From Deltaproteobacteria bacterium (lineage in GTDB: Bacteria; Myxococcota_C; UBA6777), in assembly GCA_002731275.1 (NCBI GenBank), contig PCBK01000029.1, positions 124,001-188,000 of the forward strand: a stretch of 64,000 nt of DNA, read 5' to 3'. The notes under the pieces are model-generated. The model was given only the letters and a program-made list of their open reading frames with translations, ran no database searches and had not been told where the DNA came from. The position numbers and the translations under genes are program-made. This document shows positions 9,138 to 18,406 of this stretch, in pieces; position 1 is the stretch's first letter, and every line of letters starts with the position of its first letter.

Positions 9138-9179
9138 GGAATATTGTTGTTGATGTCTTCTTATGATGGAATATTGTTG
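9138..9179. repeat. Paired direct repeat upstream of the 8253-9110 gene
   Basis: The 12-mer GGAATATTGTTG occurs at 9138-9149 and again at 9168-9179, exactly 30 bases apart (about three helical turns). It lies 28-69 bases upstream of the start at 9110. Such spacing places both copies on the same DNA face, as expected for a regulator that binds as a pair. No regulator is identified. Confidence 0.4.
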
Positions 9180-9362
9180 ACTTTCCTAAACACCAAACTA
9201 TCACTCATGTTGCGAAAATCTTCATCCAATAGATGATAACGGTTGGTATGTGAAAAGCAACAGTCTTTTTTTTGAAGATTTGCAAAATATATCCATTGAT
9301 ACCAAAGGATAGGATGAGTATTTGGGGGGTGGGGATTCGGAGCGTTGGGATCTTTTTTGGGA

Positions 9363-9411
9363 GGGGGGGGGGCTTTGAGGTTACGCTTCTTCGTAGGAGG
9401 AGAGGGGGGGG
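9363..9411. repeat. G10 and G8 homopolymer tracts at the gcvP 3' end
   Basis: There are ten consecutive G at 9363-9372, just after the gcvP stop, and eight G at 9404-9411 inside the last codons of gcvP (read as C8 on the coding strand). Flanking DNA from 9319 onward is also rich in G runs (GGGGGG, GGGG, GGG), giving a guanine-rich strand that could fold into a quadruplex or slip during replication. Confidence 0.7.
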
Positions 9412-12260
9412 CAGGTACACATCAAATTGCGGTCACCATACGCATCGTCGACACGGCCGACAGCAGGCCAGAACTTATGTTGCTTCAGCCAGGACGCAGG
9501 GAACGCGGCTTGTTCTCGGGTGTATGGGTGTGGCCACTCTGTGGAGACGACGTCATCCATGGTGTGAGGAGCATTTTTGAGTGGGTTGTCGTCTTTGTCG
9601 ATCTTGCCATCGATGACCGCTTGGATTTCTTGGCGTATGGAGATCATGGCGTCACAGAATCGATCCAGCTCGGCTTTGGACTCGCTCTCTGTCGGTTCGA
9701 TCATCAGGGTTCCAGGGACAGGCCATGACATTGTAGGTGCGTGGAATCCATAATCCATAAGTCGTTTCGCGATGTCTGCGACTTCGATGCCTGCGCTGTG
9801 TTTGAAGGGGCGCATGTCGAGGATGAATTCGTGCGCGACGAGTCCTTCGTTGCCTGTGTAGAGCAGGTTGAAGTGGTCTTTGAGCTTGTTGGCCATATAG
9901 TTGGCGTTGAGGATCGCGACCTGTGAGGCTTGTTTGAGGCCCTCTGCACCCATCAACGCGATGTAGACCCAGGAGACAGGGAGGATGCTGGGGCTACCAT
10001 AAGGTGCTGCCGAGATGGGGCCGTGTGCGGTCTCGCCGCCCAATCCAGTGACGGGGTGACCTGGGAGGTAGGGGGCGAGCTTGTCATTTACCGCGATCGG
10101 ACCCATACCAGGACCACCGCCACCGTGGGGGATACAGAAGGTCTTGTGTAGGTTGAGGTGACAGACATCTGCGCCAATGTCACCAGGGCGACAGAGGCCG
10201 ACCTGTGCGTTCATGTTGGCACCGTCCATGTAGACGAGTCCACCGCGTTCGTGGATGATCTCACACACGCGCTTCACGGCATCTTCGAAGACGCCATGTG
10301 TGGAGGGGTAGGTGATCATGAGCGCGCCGAGATTGTCGACGTGTTGATCGGCTTTTTTCTCCAGATCGGCGACGTCGATGTCGCCGCGTTCGTTACATGA
10401 GACTGTGACGACCTTCATCCCTGCCATGACCGCGCTCGCGGGGTTGGTCCCGTGTGCTGAGACTGGGATCAGGCAGATGTTGCGATGTGCGCTGTCGTTG
10501 GCGAGGTGATATTGTCTGATGGACAACAGACCTGCATATTCACCTTGTGAGCCAGCGTTGGGCTGAAGAGATGCGGCTGTGAAGCCTGTGATCTCGGCGA
10601 GCCAGCTCTCAAGTGTCTCGAAGAGTTGACTGTATCCTTTGCTCTGCTCTGCGGGGACAAAGGGGTGCAGCAGCGCAAACTCCGGCCAAGTCACAGGTAA
10701 CATCTCGGACGTCGCGTTGAGCTTCATTGTGCAGGAACCCAGTGGGATCATCGATGTGTTGAGCGAGAGGTCTCGGCTCTGTAGGCGGGTGAGGTAGCGC
10801 AACATCTCGTGCTCGGCTTGATAGCTATGGAAGACGGGGTGGTCGAGATATTCACTCTCTCTTGTAAACGCACCAAAGTCTGTACTGCTCTCTGCTTCGA
10901 GCGATGCAATGCTGAATGGGAGCGTGTCTGCATCGTTGAAGACGTCGAGCAGGTCTTCGATGTCTTGTTGGGTCACGGTCTCGTCGAGGGAGATGCCGAT
11001 GCCTCCACCTTCGAATGCGCGCAGGTTGATTTGCTTTTGTAGCGCTGCCGCCATCGCTTTTTGCGTCGCGCCTTCGTCGAGGTTGAGCTTCAATGTGTCA
11101 AAGAATGTGCCTTCTGCGACGGGGATGCCGAGCTTGCTAAGGCCGAGTGCGAGGAGCTTTGTTTTGCCGTGGACTGCGCTTGCGATCGCGCGAAGTCCGT
11201 CTGGGCCGTGGTAGACCGCGTACATGCTCGCCATGATCGCGAGCAGCGCTTGGGCCGTACAGATGTTACTCGTCGCGCGGTCGCGGCGGATGTGCTGCTC
11301 GCGGGTTTGCAACGTCAGGCGATATCCCATGCGGCCTTTTCTGTCTTTGGAGACGCCGATGAGGCGACCGGGCATTTGGCGTTTGAACTTGTCTTTTACG
11401 GACATGTACGCTGCGTGAGGACCACCAAAGCCCATGGGGATACCGAAGCGTTGTGTCGAACCGATCGCGATATCCGCACCAAATTCACCAGGAGCTTTTA
11501 ACACTGTCAGCGCGAGCAGATCGGCAGAGAAGATCCCCAACGCGCCTGCTTTGTGTGTGCGCTCCATGACCTCTGTGTAGTCGTGGACGAGTCCTTCTGT
11601 GTTGGGGTACTGTACGAGCACGCCGAACAGATTGAGGGAGGAAAAATCGAACGTCTGTGGATCGCCGACGTGGACGTTGATCCCGATGGGTTCGGCTCTT
11701 GTCTGTACAACCGCGAGGGTCTGTGGGTGGCAGTCTTCGGCGATGAAGAAGTCTTTCTTCTTTTGTCGGGCGACGTTGTAAGCGAGAGACATCGCTTCTG
11801 CAGCGGCGGTCGCTTCGTCGAGGAGTGAGGCGTTGGACAGTGGCAAGCCCGTGAGATCGCTTGTCATGGTCTGGAAGTTGAGCAGCGCTTCCATACGACC
11901 TTGCGAGATCTCTGCTTGGTAGGGTGTGTACTGTGTGTACCAGCCTGGATTTTCGAGGATGTTGCGCTGAATGACAGGTGGTGTGATGCAGCCGTAGTAA
12001 CCCATCCCTATATATGAACGATAGACTTTGTTTTGGTTGGCCATTTGGCGAAGCTCTTGTAGGAGCTCGTGCTCACCACGTGGGCCACCCAGCGCCAGGT
12101 CTTGCTCCATACGGATGCTCTTGGGGATGACTTTATCAGCCAACGCGTCGAGGCTATCCAACCCCAAACTTTTGAGCATATCTTCCACTTCTTGTGGGCT
12201 CGGGGCGATATGGCGGTGCAAAAAAGTATCCTGGGGGGCAAACAAAGATCGATTGGACAT
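9381..12260 (-). CDS. gcvP: Glycine dehydrogenase (decarboxylating), P-protein of the glycine cleavage system
   Basis: Pyridoxal-phosphate enzyme that decarboxylates glycine and passes the aminomethyl group to the lipoyl H-protein. The start is set at the ATG at 12260, because AGGAGA lies 5 bases upstream and the product begins with the family-typical [15 protein letters not shown]. This gives 959 residues, the normal single-chain length. The pyridoxal-phosphate lysine is in [18 protein letters not shown] (Lys about 706). Other conserved segments are [26 protein letters not shown] near residue 85 and [18 protein letters not shown] in the second half. No gcvT, gcvH or lpd is nearby, so the rest of the complex is encoded elsewhere. 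A C8 tract sits in the last codons. An in-frame extension to 12368 has no ribosome site and is not used here. Confidence 0.97.
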   Translation of the reverse strand: MSNRSLFAPQDTFLHRHIAPSPQEVEDMLKSLGLDSLDALADKVIPKSIRMEQDLALGGPRGEHELLQELRQMANQNKVYRSYIGMGYYGCITPPVIQRNILENPGWYTQYTPYQAEISQGRMEALLNFQTMTSDLTGLPLSNASLLDEATAAAEAMSLAYNVARQKKKDFFIAEDCHPQTLAVVQTRAEPIGINVHVGDPQTFDFSSLNLFGVLVQYPNTEGLVHDYTEVMERTHKAGALGIFSADLLALTVLKAPGEFGADIAIGSTQRFGIPMGFGGPHAAYMSVKDKFKRQMPGRLIGVSKDRKGRMGYRLTLQTREQHIRRDRATSNICTAQALLAIMASMYAVYHGPDGLRAIASAVHGKTKLLALGLSKLGIPVAEGTFFDTLKLNLDEGATQKAMAAALQKQINLRAFEGGGIGISLDETVTQQDIEDLLDVFNDADTLPFSIASLEAESSTDFGAFTRESEYLDHPVFHSYQAEHEMLRYLTRLQSRDLSLNTSMIPLGSCTMKLNATSEMLPVTWPEFALLHPFVPAEQSKGYSQLFETLESWLAEITGFTAASLQPNAGSQGEYAGLLSIRQYHLANDSAHRNICLIPVSAHGTNPASAVMAGMKVVTVSCNERGDIDVADLEKKADQHVDNLGALMITYPSTHGVFEDAVKRVCEIIHERGGLVYMDGANMNAQVGLCRPGDIGADVCHLNLHKTFCIPHGGGGPGMGPIAVNDKLAPYLPGHPVTGLGGETAHGPISAAPYGSPSILPVSWVYIALMGAEGLKQASQVAILNANYMANKLKDHFNLLYTGNEGLVAHEFILDMRPFKHSAGIEVADIAKRLMDYGFHAPTMSWPVPGTLMIEPTESESKAELDRFCDAMISIRQEIQAVIDGKIDKDDNPLKNAPHTMDDVVSTEWPHPYTREQAAFPASWLKQHKFWPAVGRVDDAYGDRNLMCTCPPLSSYEEA

Positions 12261-12622
12261 ATTGTTCTCCTCATGGCCTTCAACAGGTGATATTTGAAGG
12301 CACTTTTCTGACAAAAACACTCGGGATGATCTACTCATCCATGACGTTCGTTCGTCGTTGTACTGCATTCTGTGCTGGAATGAAAGCCCTGTCGCGCTTC
12401 TCTTTCTTTTTGGATTGGAATTCCTATCTTGTATCGATAGAGCTTCATTTGTCTGGACACGAGCTTGCGTTTGTCGCCAAAGCGTGGAAAAGTGTAAAGA
12501 AGATATGCCCGTGCCTGTTTCTTTTGTTGGTGATGATGACGAGACACATTTCTTCTTTGGTGGGTCATCATTGTGTATCCATTGTCTGCTTGTTTCTCTT
12601 TGTCGCGATAGGAAGAATTGTC
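12261..12622. other. Divergent intergenic region between gcvP and the MopE-repeat lipoprotein
   Basis: About 360 bases separate two divergent starts, so promoters for both genes should lie here. I see the gcvP ribosome site (12266-12271) and that of the lipoprotein (AGGAAG near 12610-12615). I looked for a glycine riboswitch upstream of gcvP and saw no paired aptamer-like conserved elements. No RNA gene is recognisable. Confidence 0.5.
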
Positions 12623-14479
12623 ATGCATACCTCAACATCCCCTCAACATCCTCCGTTTTTTGTTGGACAACTTTTGCGGCGAACACGATGGAGCCTCTAT
12701 CTGGGTGTATTCTCCTTGATGACGCTCTGGAGCGGATGTGGTGAGGTGACTGTCACACAAGTCAGCGGCTGTGAGGATTGTCCCGAACGTTGTATCCGTT
12801 CGACGGAAGGTAGCTCAGGCTCGTGTGTCGATTGTATCGAAGACAAACACTGCCAATCCAACGGCAGCTTGACCCGAAAGTGTCTCGACAACGCTTGTGT
12901 GTGCGGTTCAAACAAGGATTGTCCTGCTGGACTCGTCTGTGGCAGCCCTGACAAAGGAAAGGGTGGCTGTGTGGAGTGCCTGACAAATAACGACTGTGGG
13001 AATGAGGACTTTCCTGTCTGCTCCTACAACGAATGTGTGGCATGTGCGCCAAAAGCCAAGCGTGTCTGTGAGCCAGAAGGCAGTACAGCGTGTGCGAAAG
13101 GAGAGCAGATCTGCCAAAACACAGGAACATGGGGAGAATGTCAGGGGTATACGTTGTGCAAAAGTGGCGAGAAGTGTGTGAACGAGCAATGTGTTCCTGA
13201 CTGCCCTGAGCCTCCACCTTGCACCGAGGTTGGAAAAATCTGCTCCTCCAATATCGATGATCTTCCCGGTGAATACAAAGAATGCACGAAGAGCGCAAAG
13301 GGTTGTTTTGAGCTCAGCGACATCAAACAGTGTGGGGCCAGAGAGTTTTGCGACAAGGGCAGCTGTATCCCATTCACCTGCCCCAAGGCTGAATGTCAAC
13401 TCGACGAGACGCAATGTGCCAACAAAGACGAGTACCGCGCATGTATCAAAGATAAGAATGGTTGTCTAAAGTGGAGCGACAAACAAAAGTGCAAAGAGGA
13501 CGAGACATGTCGAGACTCGCTCAATCGTTGTTCGCTCTGTGAGCCTGGTGAAAAAGAGGTCTGTTATGGAGGCCCCGAGAACACCAAAGGGGTCGGTATT
13601 TGTCGAGCCGGAGAACATGTCTGCGCAGATGATGGGACGAAGTGGGGAGACTGTGTTGGGGTCGTGCTGCCTGTCATCGAGACATGCAACGGTTTGGATG
13701 ATGATTGTAACGGAAAGATCGATGACAATCTGACTCCCAAGCCCTGCGCAAATCAGGTCGGACAGTGTAAAGGAACAGTCGCTCGATGCGGTGGGACAAA
13801 GGGTTGGCTCTCTTGCGAAGAGGCTGATTACCGCAAGACATTCAGTGAGTTTGAGGTCAAAGAGACCTTGTGTGATGGGATCGATAACGACTGTGATGGT
13901 CAGGTGGACAACGGTCTGACACCACAAAAATGTAATCGTAACGTCGGTGTGTGTGTGGGGGCTGTGAAAACGTGTGATGGGCAGAACGGGTGGAAAGCCT
14001 GTACAGACGCAAATTACAAACAAGTCAGCGCGCTGTACGAGAGCGATGAGACTTTGTGTGATGGGAAAGATAACGACTGCGATGGTCTCGTCGATGAACT
14101 GTACCCCAAAAAAGGCACGACCTGTTACGCAGGTGTCGGATCTTGTCGCAAGTCCGGTCGTTATGTCTGTAGTGCTTCGCAAAAAGCCATCGAATGTACT
14201 GCCAAGGCGGGCTCTCCTACAACCGAATCGTGCAATGGACGTGATGATGATTGTGATGGTCGTGTTGACGATAACGCTCCATGTCCTCGCGGTACTGCTT
14301 GCTCTTCTGGCTCTTGTCGTACCTGTTCACAGCCTTCTTCGAAGTGCTCCAACTTCGATCTGTTTTGTACCTCCACCGCCCCCTCTATCAGCTGCAAGTG
14401 TGGCTTTACCTCCTACTGCTATCAAAAGAGCAGCAGCATCTTCTGTAGTGGTTGTTGTGCATGGCGTCGGTGCCATTAA
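12623..14479 (+). CDS. Secreted lipoprotein with MopE-type metal-binding repeats
   Basis: The start is placed at the ATG at 12623 (AGGAAG about 7 bases upstream), giving 618 residues with a hydrophobic segment and lipobox TLWSGC near residue 37. The mature protein is cysteine-rich. Residues about 40-290 carry irregular CxxxxDC and C...GxC modules (for example CTTNNDC-like and CxEGSTAC units). From about 340 there are four copies of the aspartate-rich motif C(N/D)GxDxDC(N/D)Gx(I/V)D, each followed by a Cys-rich spacer; this is the MopE-like putative metal-binding motif common in myxobacterial surface proteins. It ends without an anchor, in a short Cys/Ser-rich tail. It is probably outer-membrane-attached and calcium- or copper-binding; the ligand is inference. 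Related repeats occur in three other genes of the window. Confidence 0.85.
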   Translation: MHTSTSPQHPPFFVGQLLRRTRWSLYLGVFSLMTLWSGCGEVTVTQVSGCEDCPERCIRSTEGSSGSCVDCIEDKHCQSNGSLTRKCLDNACVCGSNKDCPAGLVCGSPDKGKGGCVECLTNNDCGNEDFPVCSYNECVACAPKAKRVCEPEGSTACAKGEQICQNTGTWGECQGYTLCKSGEKCVNEQCVPDCPEPPPCTEVGKICSSNIDDLPGEYKECTKSAKGCFELSDIKQCGAREFCDKGSCIPFTCPKAECQLDETQCANKDEYRACIKDKNGCLKWSDKQKCKEDETCRDSLNRCSLCEPGEKEVCYGGPENTKGVGICRAGEHVCADDGTKWGDCVGVVLPVIETCNGLDDDCNGKIDDNLTPKPCANQVGQCKGTVARCGGTKGWLSCEEADYRKTFSEFEVKETLCDGIDNDCDGQVDNGLTPQKCNRNVGVCVGAVKTCDGQNGWKACTDANYKQVSALYESDETLCDGKDNDCDGLVDELYPKKGTTCYAGVGSCRKSGRYVCSASQKAIECTAKAGSPTTESCNGRDDDCDGRVDDNAPCPRGTACSSGSCRTCSQPSSKCSNFDLFCTSTAPSISCKCGFTSYCYQKSSSIFCSGCCAWRRCH

Positions 14480-14649
14480 GCCGCAAAGTTTCTCTCTTGT
14501 TCCTGATTCCAAGTCCCTCCTGTATCCCTGTTGTGTTCGGGGAGAGCTACCCTTCTTCTTGCTCTAAAAGTCCAGTTGATGATATGATGTCGCGAGGTCC
14601 GTTGGTGTATGCGTCAAAGCATTTTCGAAGTGACTGTGAGGAGTGATTT

Positions 14650-16632
14650 GTGGCCGGACAGGACGTCACCAAACATCAGCAAACAAAGCATGCAGGCAAG
14701 GCACAAGAGGCGGAGGTGCGAAAGCGTCCACAGGAAACTGTTTTAGAGGCGCCTCATATCAAACCTATTGAGCATTACCTTCGCTCTTGGGAGGCCGATG
14801 AAGATGAATTGCCTCTTGAGTACGAGCACGACGATCACACCTCGCCGTTGATCAAGTCCGTTCGCGAATTTCGACATGAACAGACGATGGCGATGGGGGA
14901 AGATGGGCGCTGGTTACTCGCAGCCCTCACTGATGAGACAGAACCTGCACAGATACAAAAGAAGGACACGCTCCCAAAAACGGAGAGGATCGTACAGAGA
15001 CTGCTCTCCGATTCTCACGCACCTGAAGAGGTCGATGCCTTGTTGGCGCAGGCGGTTGAACAGCTCGCACTGCAACGCCAAAGCAAGGAGCAATGGTCAA
15101 CGTCCCTGTCCAAGAAACACCACATCCCCAAAAGACAACCTGTAAAGTCGCTTCATACAAGTAGTGAACGACTTCATGTCGGAGAGACAGGCGGCTCGCT
15201 AGATGCCTGGCAAATTCGCGAACTCACTTTGCCAGAAGTTCCCAAGATCAAAAAACAAACACAAGCTCCTGGACCGTGGACTGTTGAGACAGCCCACTCC
15301 AGACCGAGGCTGCCAAGTGTCCACGCTCCAGAAACACAAAACCATGAGCACTCCACATCTTCATACTCCCCTACATCCGGGCGCTCTGTGAATGTGTATC
15401 CCAATGGAACGAAGCAGGCACCGAAAAAATGGCGTCGTTTCCAAAGGGCGCTCTCTTTGGAGAATCGCTGTGCAGTGCTTTCACACACGTCCTCTCTCGA
15501 TGCGGTAGACAAAGAGGTCGCACCAGCTCGGATCTCTCGCGAGGGGATCGGTCCGACAGATGTGCGTCGCAGCAGTCTTCGGCCGATAGGACAGTCGGTC
15601 GCGATGCAGTGGTTGGTGTGGAATCCCTCTAAGCGACTCTCTCCATTGTCCGCGCCTGTGTCGCTCAAAGGTCGGTTCGAACGCCTTTCGGATGATGATT
15701 CGTTGGTGCCTACAATGGGCGCAACTGCCACGGAGGGGTGGGATGATCAGGCTGATTGGTCCAATGACGGTCTCCTCGTTGAGAGACCGGCCAAAGTCGC
15801 GTCGCAAGATCAGCTCCCACTGGAGTCATCCTTCTTACATGCTTCGTTTGTCGAGGAGCCTTTGTCCTCTGTGAAAAGTTCATCTGTATCACCTCAGAAG
15901 GAGCATGACGCAGGAGCCAAGCTCTCTGTACAGACGATGTCGGCGTCCTATACTCCTCCTTCATTGACCCTTGAGTACGATTCTTTTGATGTCAAAGATA
16001 TCCCTGGAGAGGAGAAGGCGATGTGGCCTGCTCACGATCTTGGTGCTGACGTCCCACATACGCCTACACTTGGTTATGAGACCTTCCACCAGCCTACGCA
16101 GCCTTCCCTGGAGAGTGATGAAGAGGGAACGGTTGAGCGTCTGCTGACGCTCGCGGAGCAGTTGTCTGAAGAGACCGATGTTGAGGACGTCGTTGTCGAG
16201 GAAGAGGCGCTCAAAAGAGGAGGCGGGGAAAAAGTCGTCGCGTCCTCTGTTGGCGTTAGGCATGACGAAGTGTCCGATATCTATTTTCATTTGGGGATCT
16301 TTTTGGAGCGGGCCGATCGTCTGTTGAAGCACGGAAACGCCACGTTTTTGCATGTCTTTCAGGATTTTGTGGAGACATTTGTCGAAGATCGCTCGCACAT
16401 TTTACAGGAGTATGGATTGGCTGCGCGTCCTGATGCGGCGTATGAGTGGGGCGCACTCGACGAGGACGCTGTACGGGTGATCGAATATATCCTGCTCGCG
16501 ATGGCGTCTTTTTTGCGAAAGGATCGTGAGCAGGCGTCGTTATTACTGACACAAGGTCTACAGGCCTGCCCTACAGCGTCACGTCTGGCAGAGGGGATTG
16601 CGTTGTTGCAGCGGAGGATAGAAGAGTCTTGA
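14650..16632 (+). CDS. Large disordered protein with helical C-terminal domain, first gene of a ParA/Roadblock operon
   Basis: Starts at a GTG with GAGGAG 5 bases upstream; 660 residues. Residues about 35-100 contain a small acidic conserved-looking block (IEHYLRSWEADEDELPLEYE). Residues 100 to about 520 are low-complexity, rich in Ser, Pro, Glu, Gln and His. The last 125 residues are helical, with TPR-like spacing (FHLGIFLERADRLLKHG, EWGALDEDAVRVIEYILLAMASFLRKDREQASLLL). There is no signal peptide or membrane helix, so it is probably cytoplasmic. Its stop overlaps the TTG start of the ParA-like ATPase by 4 bases, and four coupled genes follow. A scaffold or landmark role in a polarity or positioning apparatus is inference from the partners. 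I do not recognise a named family. Confidence 0.65.
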   Translation: MAGQDVTKHQQTKHAGKAQEAEVRKRPQETVLEAPHIKPIEHYLRSWEADEDELPLEYEHDDHTSPLIKSVREFRHEQTMAMGEDGRWLLAALTDETEPAQIQKKDTLPKTERIVQRLLSDSHAPEEVDALLAQAVEQLALQRQSKEQWSTSLSKKHHIPKRQPVKSLHTSSERLHVGETGGSLDAWQIRELTLPEVPKIKKQTQAPGPWTVETAHSRPRLPSVHAPETQNHEHSTSSYSPTSGRSVNVYPNGTKQAPKKWRRFQRALSLENRCAVLSHTSSLDAVDKEVAPARISREGIGPTDVRRSSLRPIGQSVAMQWLVWNPSKRLSPLSAPVSLKGRFERLSDDDSLVPTMGATATEGWDDQADWSNDGLLVERPAKVASQDQLPLESSFLHASFVEEPLSSVKSSSVSPQKEHDAGAKLSVQTMSASYTPPSLTLEYDSFDVKDIPGEEKAMWPAHDLGADVPHTPTLGYETFHQPTQPSLESDEEGTVERLLTLAEQLSEETDVEDVVVEEEALKRGGGEKVVASSVGVRHDEVSDIYFHLGIFLERADRLLKHGNATFLHVFQDFVETFVEDRSHILQEYGLAARPDAAYEWGALDEDAVRVIEYILLAMASFLRKDREQASLLLTQGLQACPTASRLAEGIALLQRRIEES

Positions 16633-17441
16633 AGGTAATCGTTTTGACTGGCGCAAAAGGCGGTGTTGGGAAGACGACACTTGCGCTCAATATGGCGTAT
16701 GCATTTGCCCGGCAGGGGAAGCGCACATTGCTCCTTGATACTGATATGCAGGGTGGGATCGCGCTGTCGTTGAGTCGTGGTCTCTCACAGCGAGGGGGAT
16801 GGTTTGAATACGCCACACAGGAGGTCAACGCGCAATCACTGATCGTGTCGACGAATCAGTCTCTTTTGCATATCTTGCCCCACGGCCAAGTTGTCTTCTC
16901 CGAGCTTGTTGCCTTTGAGAGAGCGATGCAGTCCGGTCATGCGCTACAGCGTCTACGCGATGAGCTTGGTGATCTGTACGATCTTTGCATCGTGGATCTG
17001 CAAACCGGATTGGACTTGCGGGCTGCAGGGATGATCGATAAGGCCGACTTTCTGATCGCGCCGCTCGCTGCAGAGCCGCTCTCGGCGCGTGTCGTGCCAC
17101 ACGTTTTATCGTTTGTTTCGCAATGCCAGAAGGCTGGCGCGCCCTCTCTCTTTTTGGGTTTTGTGTTGACGATGTGGCAGGCCGCTGATGCCCAATCCAC
17201 GAAGGTCGTGCAGGAGATCCGTACGCGGTTTCCCGAGTCGTTTTTGTTTTACACGATCATCTCCCATGATGAAGCCTTTGTCGACGCCAACGAACTCGGA
17301 ATGCCTGTTGGTATGTTGCGCACCCCCCCTCCCGCTGTTGCGATGTTGTTTGAGCAGCTCTGTGTGGAAGTTGAACGCCGTATGCAGATGACTACTGAGG
17401 AACCGAATCATGAGCCGCGATATCTTGTGGATCGAAGCTGA
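16629..17441 (+). CDS. MinD/ParA-family ATPase
   Basis: A 270-residue P-loop ATPase of the SIMIBI class. It has the deviant Walker A with both signature lysines (AKGGVGKTT; Lys10 and Lys15), Walker A' LLLDTDMQGG near residues 34-43 and a VDLQTGLD switch near 123. These are the features of ParA/MinD proteins that dimerise on ATP and position DNA, proteins or polar complexes. It has no N-terminal DNA-binding domain and no ParB gene beside it, so chromosome or plasmid partition is unlikely; positioning of a protein assembly is more plausible. The start is TTG, overlapping the stop of the previous gene by 4 bases; an AUG alternative would lose the P-loop. It overlaps the next gene by 32 bases. 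Confidence 0.85.
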   Translation: MKVIVLTGAKGGVGKTTLALNMAYAFARQGKRTLLLDTDMQGGIALSLSRGLSQRGGWFEYATQEVNAQSLIVSTNQSLLHILPHGQVVFSELVAFERAMQSGHALQRLRDELGDLYDLCIVDLQTGLDLRAAGMIDKADFLIAPLAAEPLSARVVPHVLSFVSQCQKAGAPSLFLGFVLTMWQAADAQSTKVVQEIRTRFPESFLFYTIISHDEAFVDANELGMPVGMLRTPPPAVAMLFEQLCVEVERRMQMTTEEPNHEPRYLVDRS

Positions 17442-18405
17442 CGATCTTAAAGACCTCTTCTCACAGGTTGAGGCAACCCCCCATTCTGAACGAGTTGACG
17501 CGCCTACCGCGACCTACGATGACTTTGTCTTGCTTCCCCAAGAAGAGCTTCAGGCACAGTTACGCACACATCTCTCTCCCCCACGGCCACCCACTGTCGA
17601 AACATCACCCCCCCACAAAGAGCCCTTGTTACAGGAGAGATTTGAGAGCCCATTTAAACAACGTCGTCCTGCCCAACCTGAAGAGGGCGTTGGTGAGGCT
17701 CACAGCGCATTCGTAAAGAAAGACGCAGAGGAGCGTTCCTCTGCGTCTTTTCATTCTCTACACGCTGCGCTCTCGCGACCTCTGTCACATTCTCGATGGA
17801 AGGCTGCGCCGGCTGAAGTTGCGTTGTCTCTGTCCAAAGAGTTGGAGCTCGCGATTGGTTTTGATGTCCAGGACGATATTGAGTGGTCGCTCCCCCCGAC
17901 AGAAGATCACGAAGTCGCGACAGAGGAGCTCCCTGAGCCTGAGACGATGCCGATCTTTACGGGGAATACGGATCGGGAGGGCGTGAACGCCTTGCCATTG
18001 CCTTCGAGTCTTCGGACGGGGGATCTACAAGAGCGTTTGGACGCATTCTTGACTTGGTTGATGCCGTCGACCGGGAGCTATATGGCGTATATTGCCGATG
18101 GTGAGGGACTTCCCCTCGCGAGTGTCTTTGCGACGGATGAATACTTGGCGCTTGGGAGTCTGTTACCTCCACAAATCCTCTTCCCACTGAAGATGTTTTT
18201 CCCCGAACAGTACCAGGAGTCCGTACTCCTTCATCAGCTCTCTTTTCAGCTCAACGAGGAGTATTTTTTGCAGCTCTTTTGGATGACGACATCACTCGGT
18301 CCAATGACGTTGGGGTTGGTGTTACCGGAGGCGTTAAGTGGTGCACAGCTCCACACGTTGTACGTGATCTTGATGACGATTCTCAAAGAAACGAAGGGAC
18401 AATGA
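17410..18405 (+). CDS. Roadblock/LC7-like protein with long disordered N-terminus
   Basis: A 331-residue protein. Residues 1 to about 195 are low-complexity and acidic. From about 200 the sequence DLQERLDAFLTWLMPSTGSYMAYIADGEGLPLAS has the Roadblock/LC7 layout: a helix, then a strand carrying the '(A/V)xxxDGxxLA' turn, then a long helix and two strands (LFWMTTSLGPMTLGLVLP). Roadblock proteins act as GTPase regulators or scaffolds (MglB is the best-known bacterial example). No Ras-like GTPase is in the operon; the ParA-like ATPase takes its place. The start overlaps the ATPase stop by 32 bases and the gene ends one base before the next start. A strong terminator-like hairpin lies inside the coding region at 17719-17751, at about residues 104-114. 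Confidence 0.65.
   Translation: MSRDILWIEADDLKDLFSQVEATPHSERVDAPTATYDDFVLLPQEELQAQLRTHLSPPRPPTVETSPPHKEPLLQERFESPFKQRRPAQPEEGVGEAHSAFVKKDAEERSSASFHSLHAALSRPLSHSRWKAAPAEVALSLSKELELAIGFDVQDDIEWSLPPTEDHEVATEELPEPETMPIFTGNTDREGVNALPLPSSLRTGDLQERLDAFLTWLMPSTGSYMAYIADGEGLPLASVFATDEYLALGSLLPPQILFPLKMFFPEQYQESVLLHQLSFQLNEEYFLQLFWMTTSLGPMTLGLVLPEALSGAQLHTLYVILMTILKETKGQ
17719..17751 (+). terminator. Terminator-like hairpin inside a coding region
   Basis: A 14-base-pair perfect stem (17719-17732 with 17737-17750), a 4-base loop GCGT and a run of T at 17748-17751 form a textbook intrinsic-terminator shape. It lies inside the Roadblock-like gene, in the disordered N-terminal part. Because both arms carry AAAG/CTTT ends it could work on either strand. 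The role as an attenuator is inference. Confidence 0.5.
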
Positions 18406-18406
18406 T

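Noticed and set aside
12261-12622. Possible glycine riboswitch ahead of gcvP
   Set aside because: The leader is short, and I see no tandem aptamer-like conserved elements in the 100-200 bases before the ATG.
12194-12622. Upstream extension of the MopE lipoprotein frame
   Set aside because: Using it would bury the lipoprotein signal; the ATG at 12623 with an AGGAAG site is better.
16629-17441. Chromosome or plasmid partition locus
   Set aside because: The ParA-like ATPase has no ParB gene or parS-like repeats nearby, and its partners are Roadblock-like proteins.
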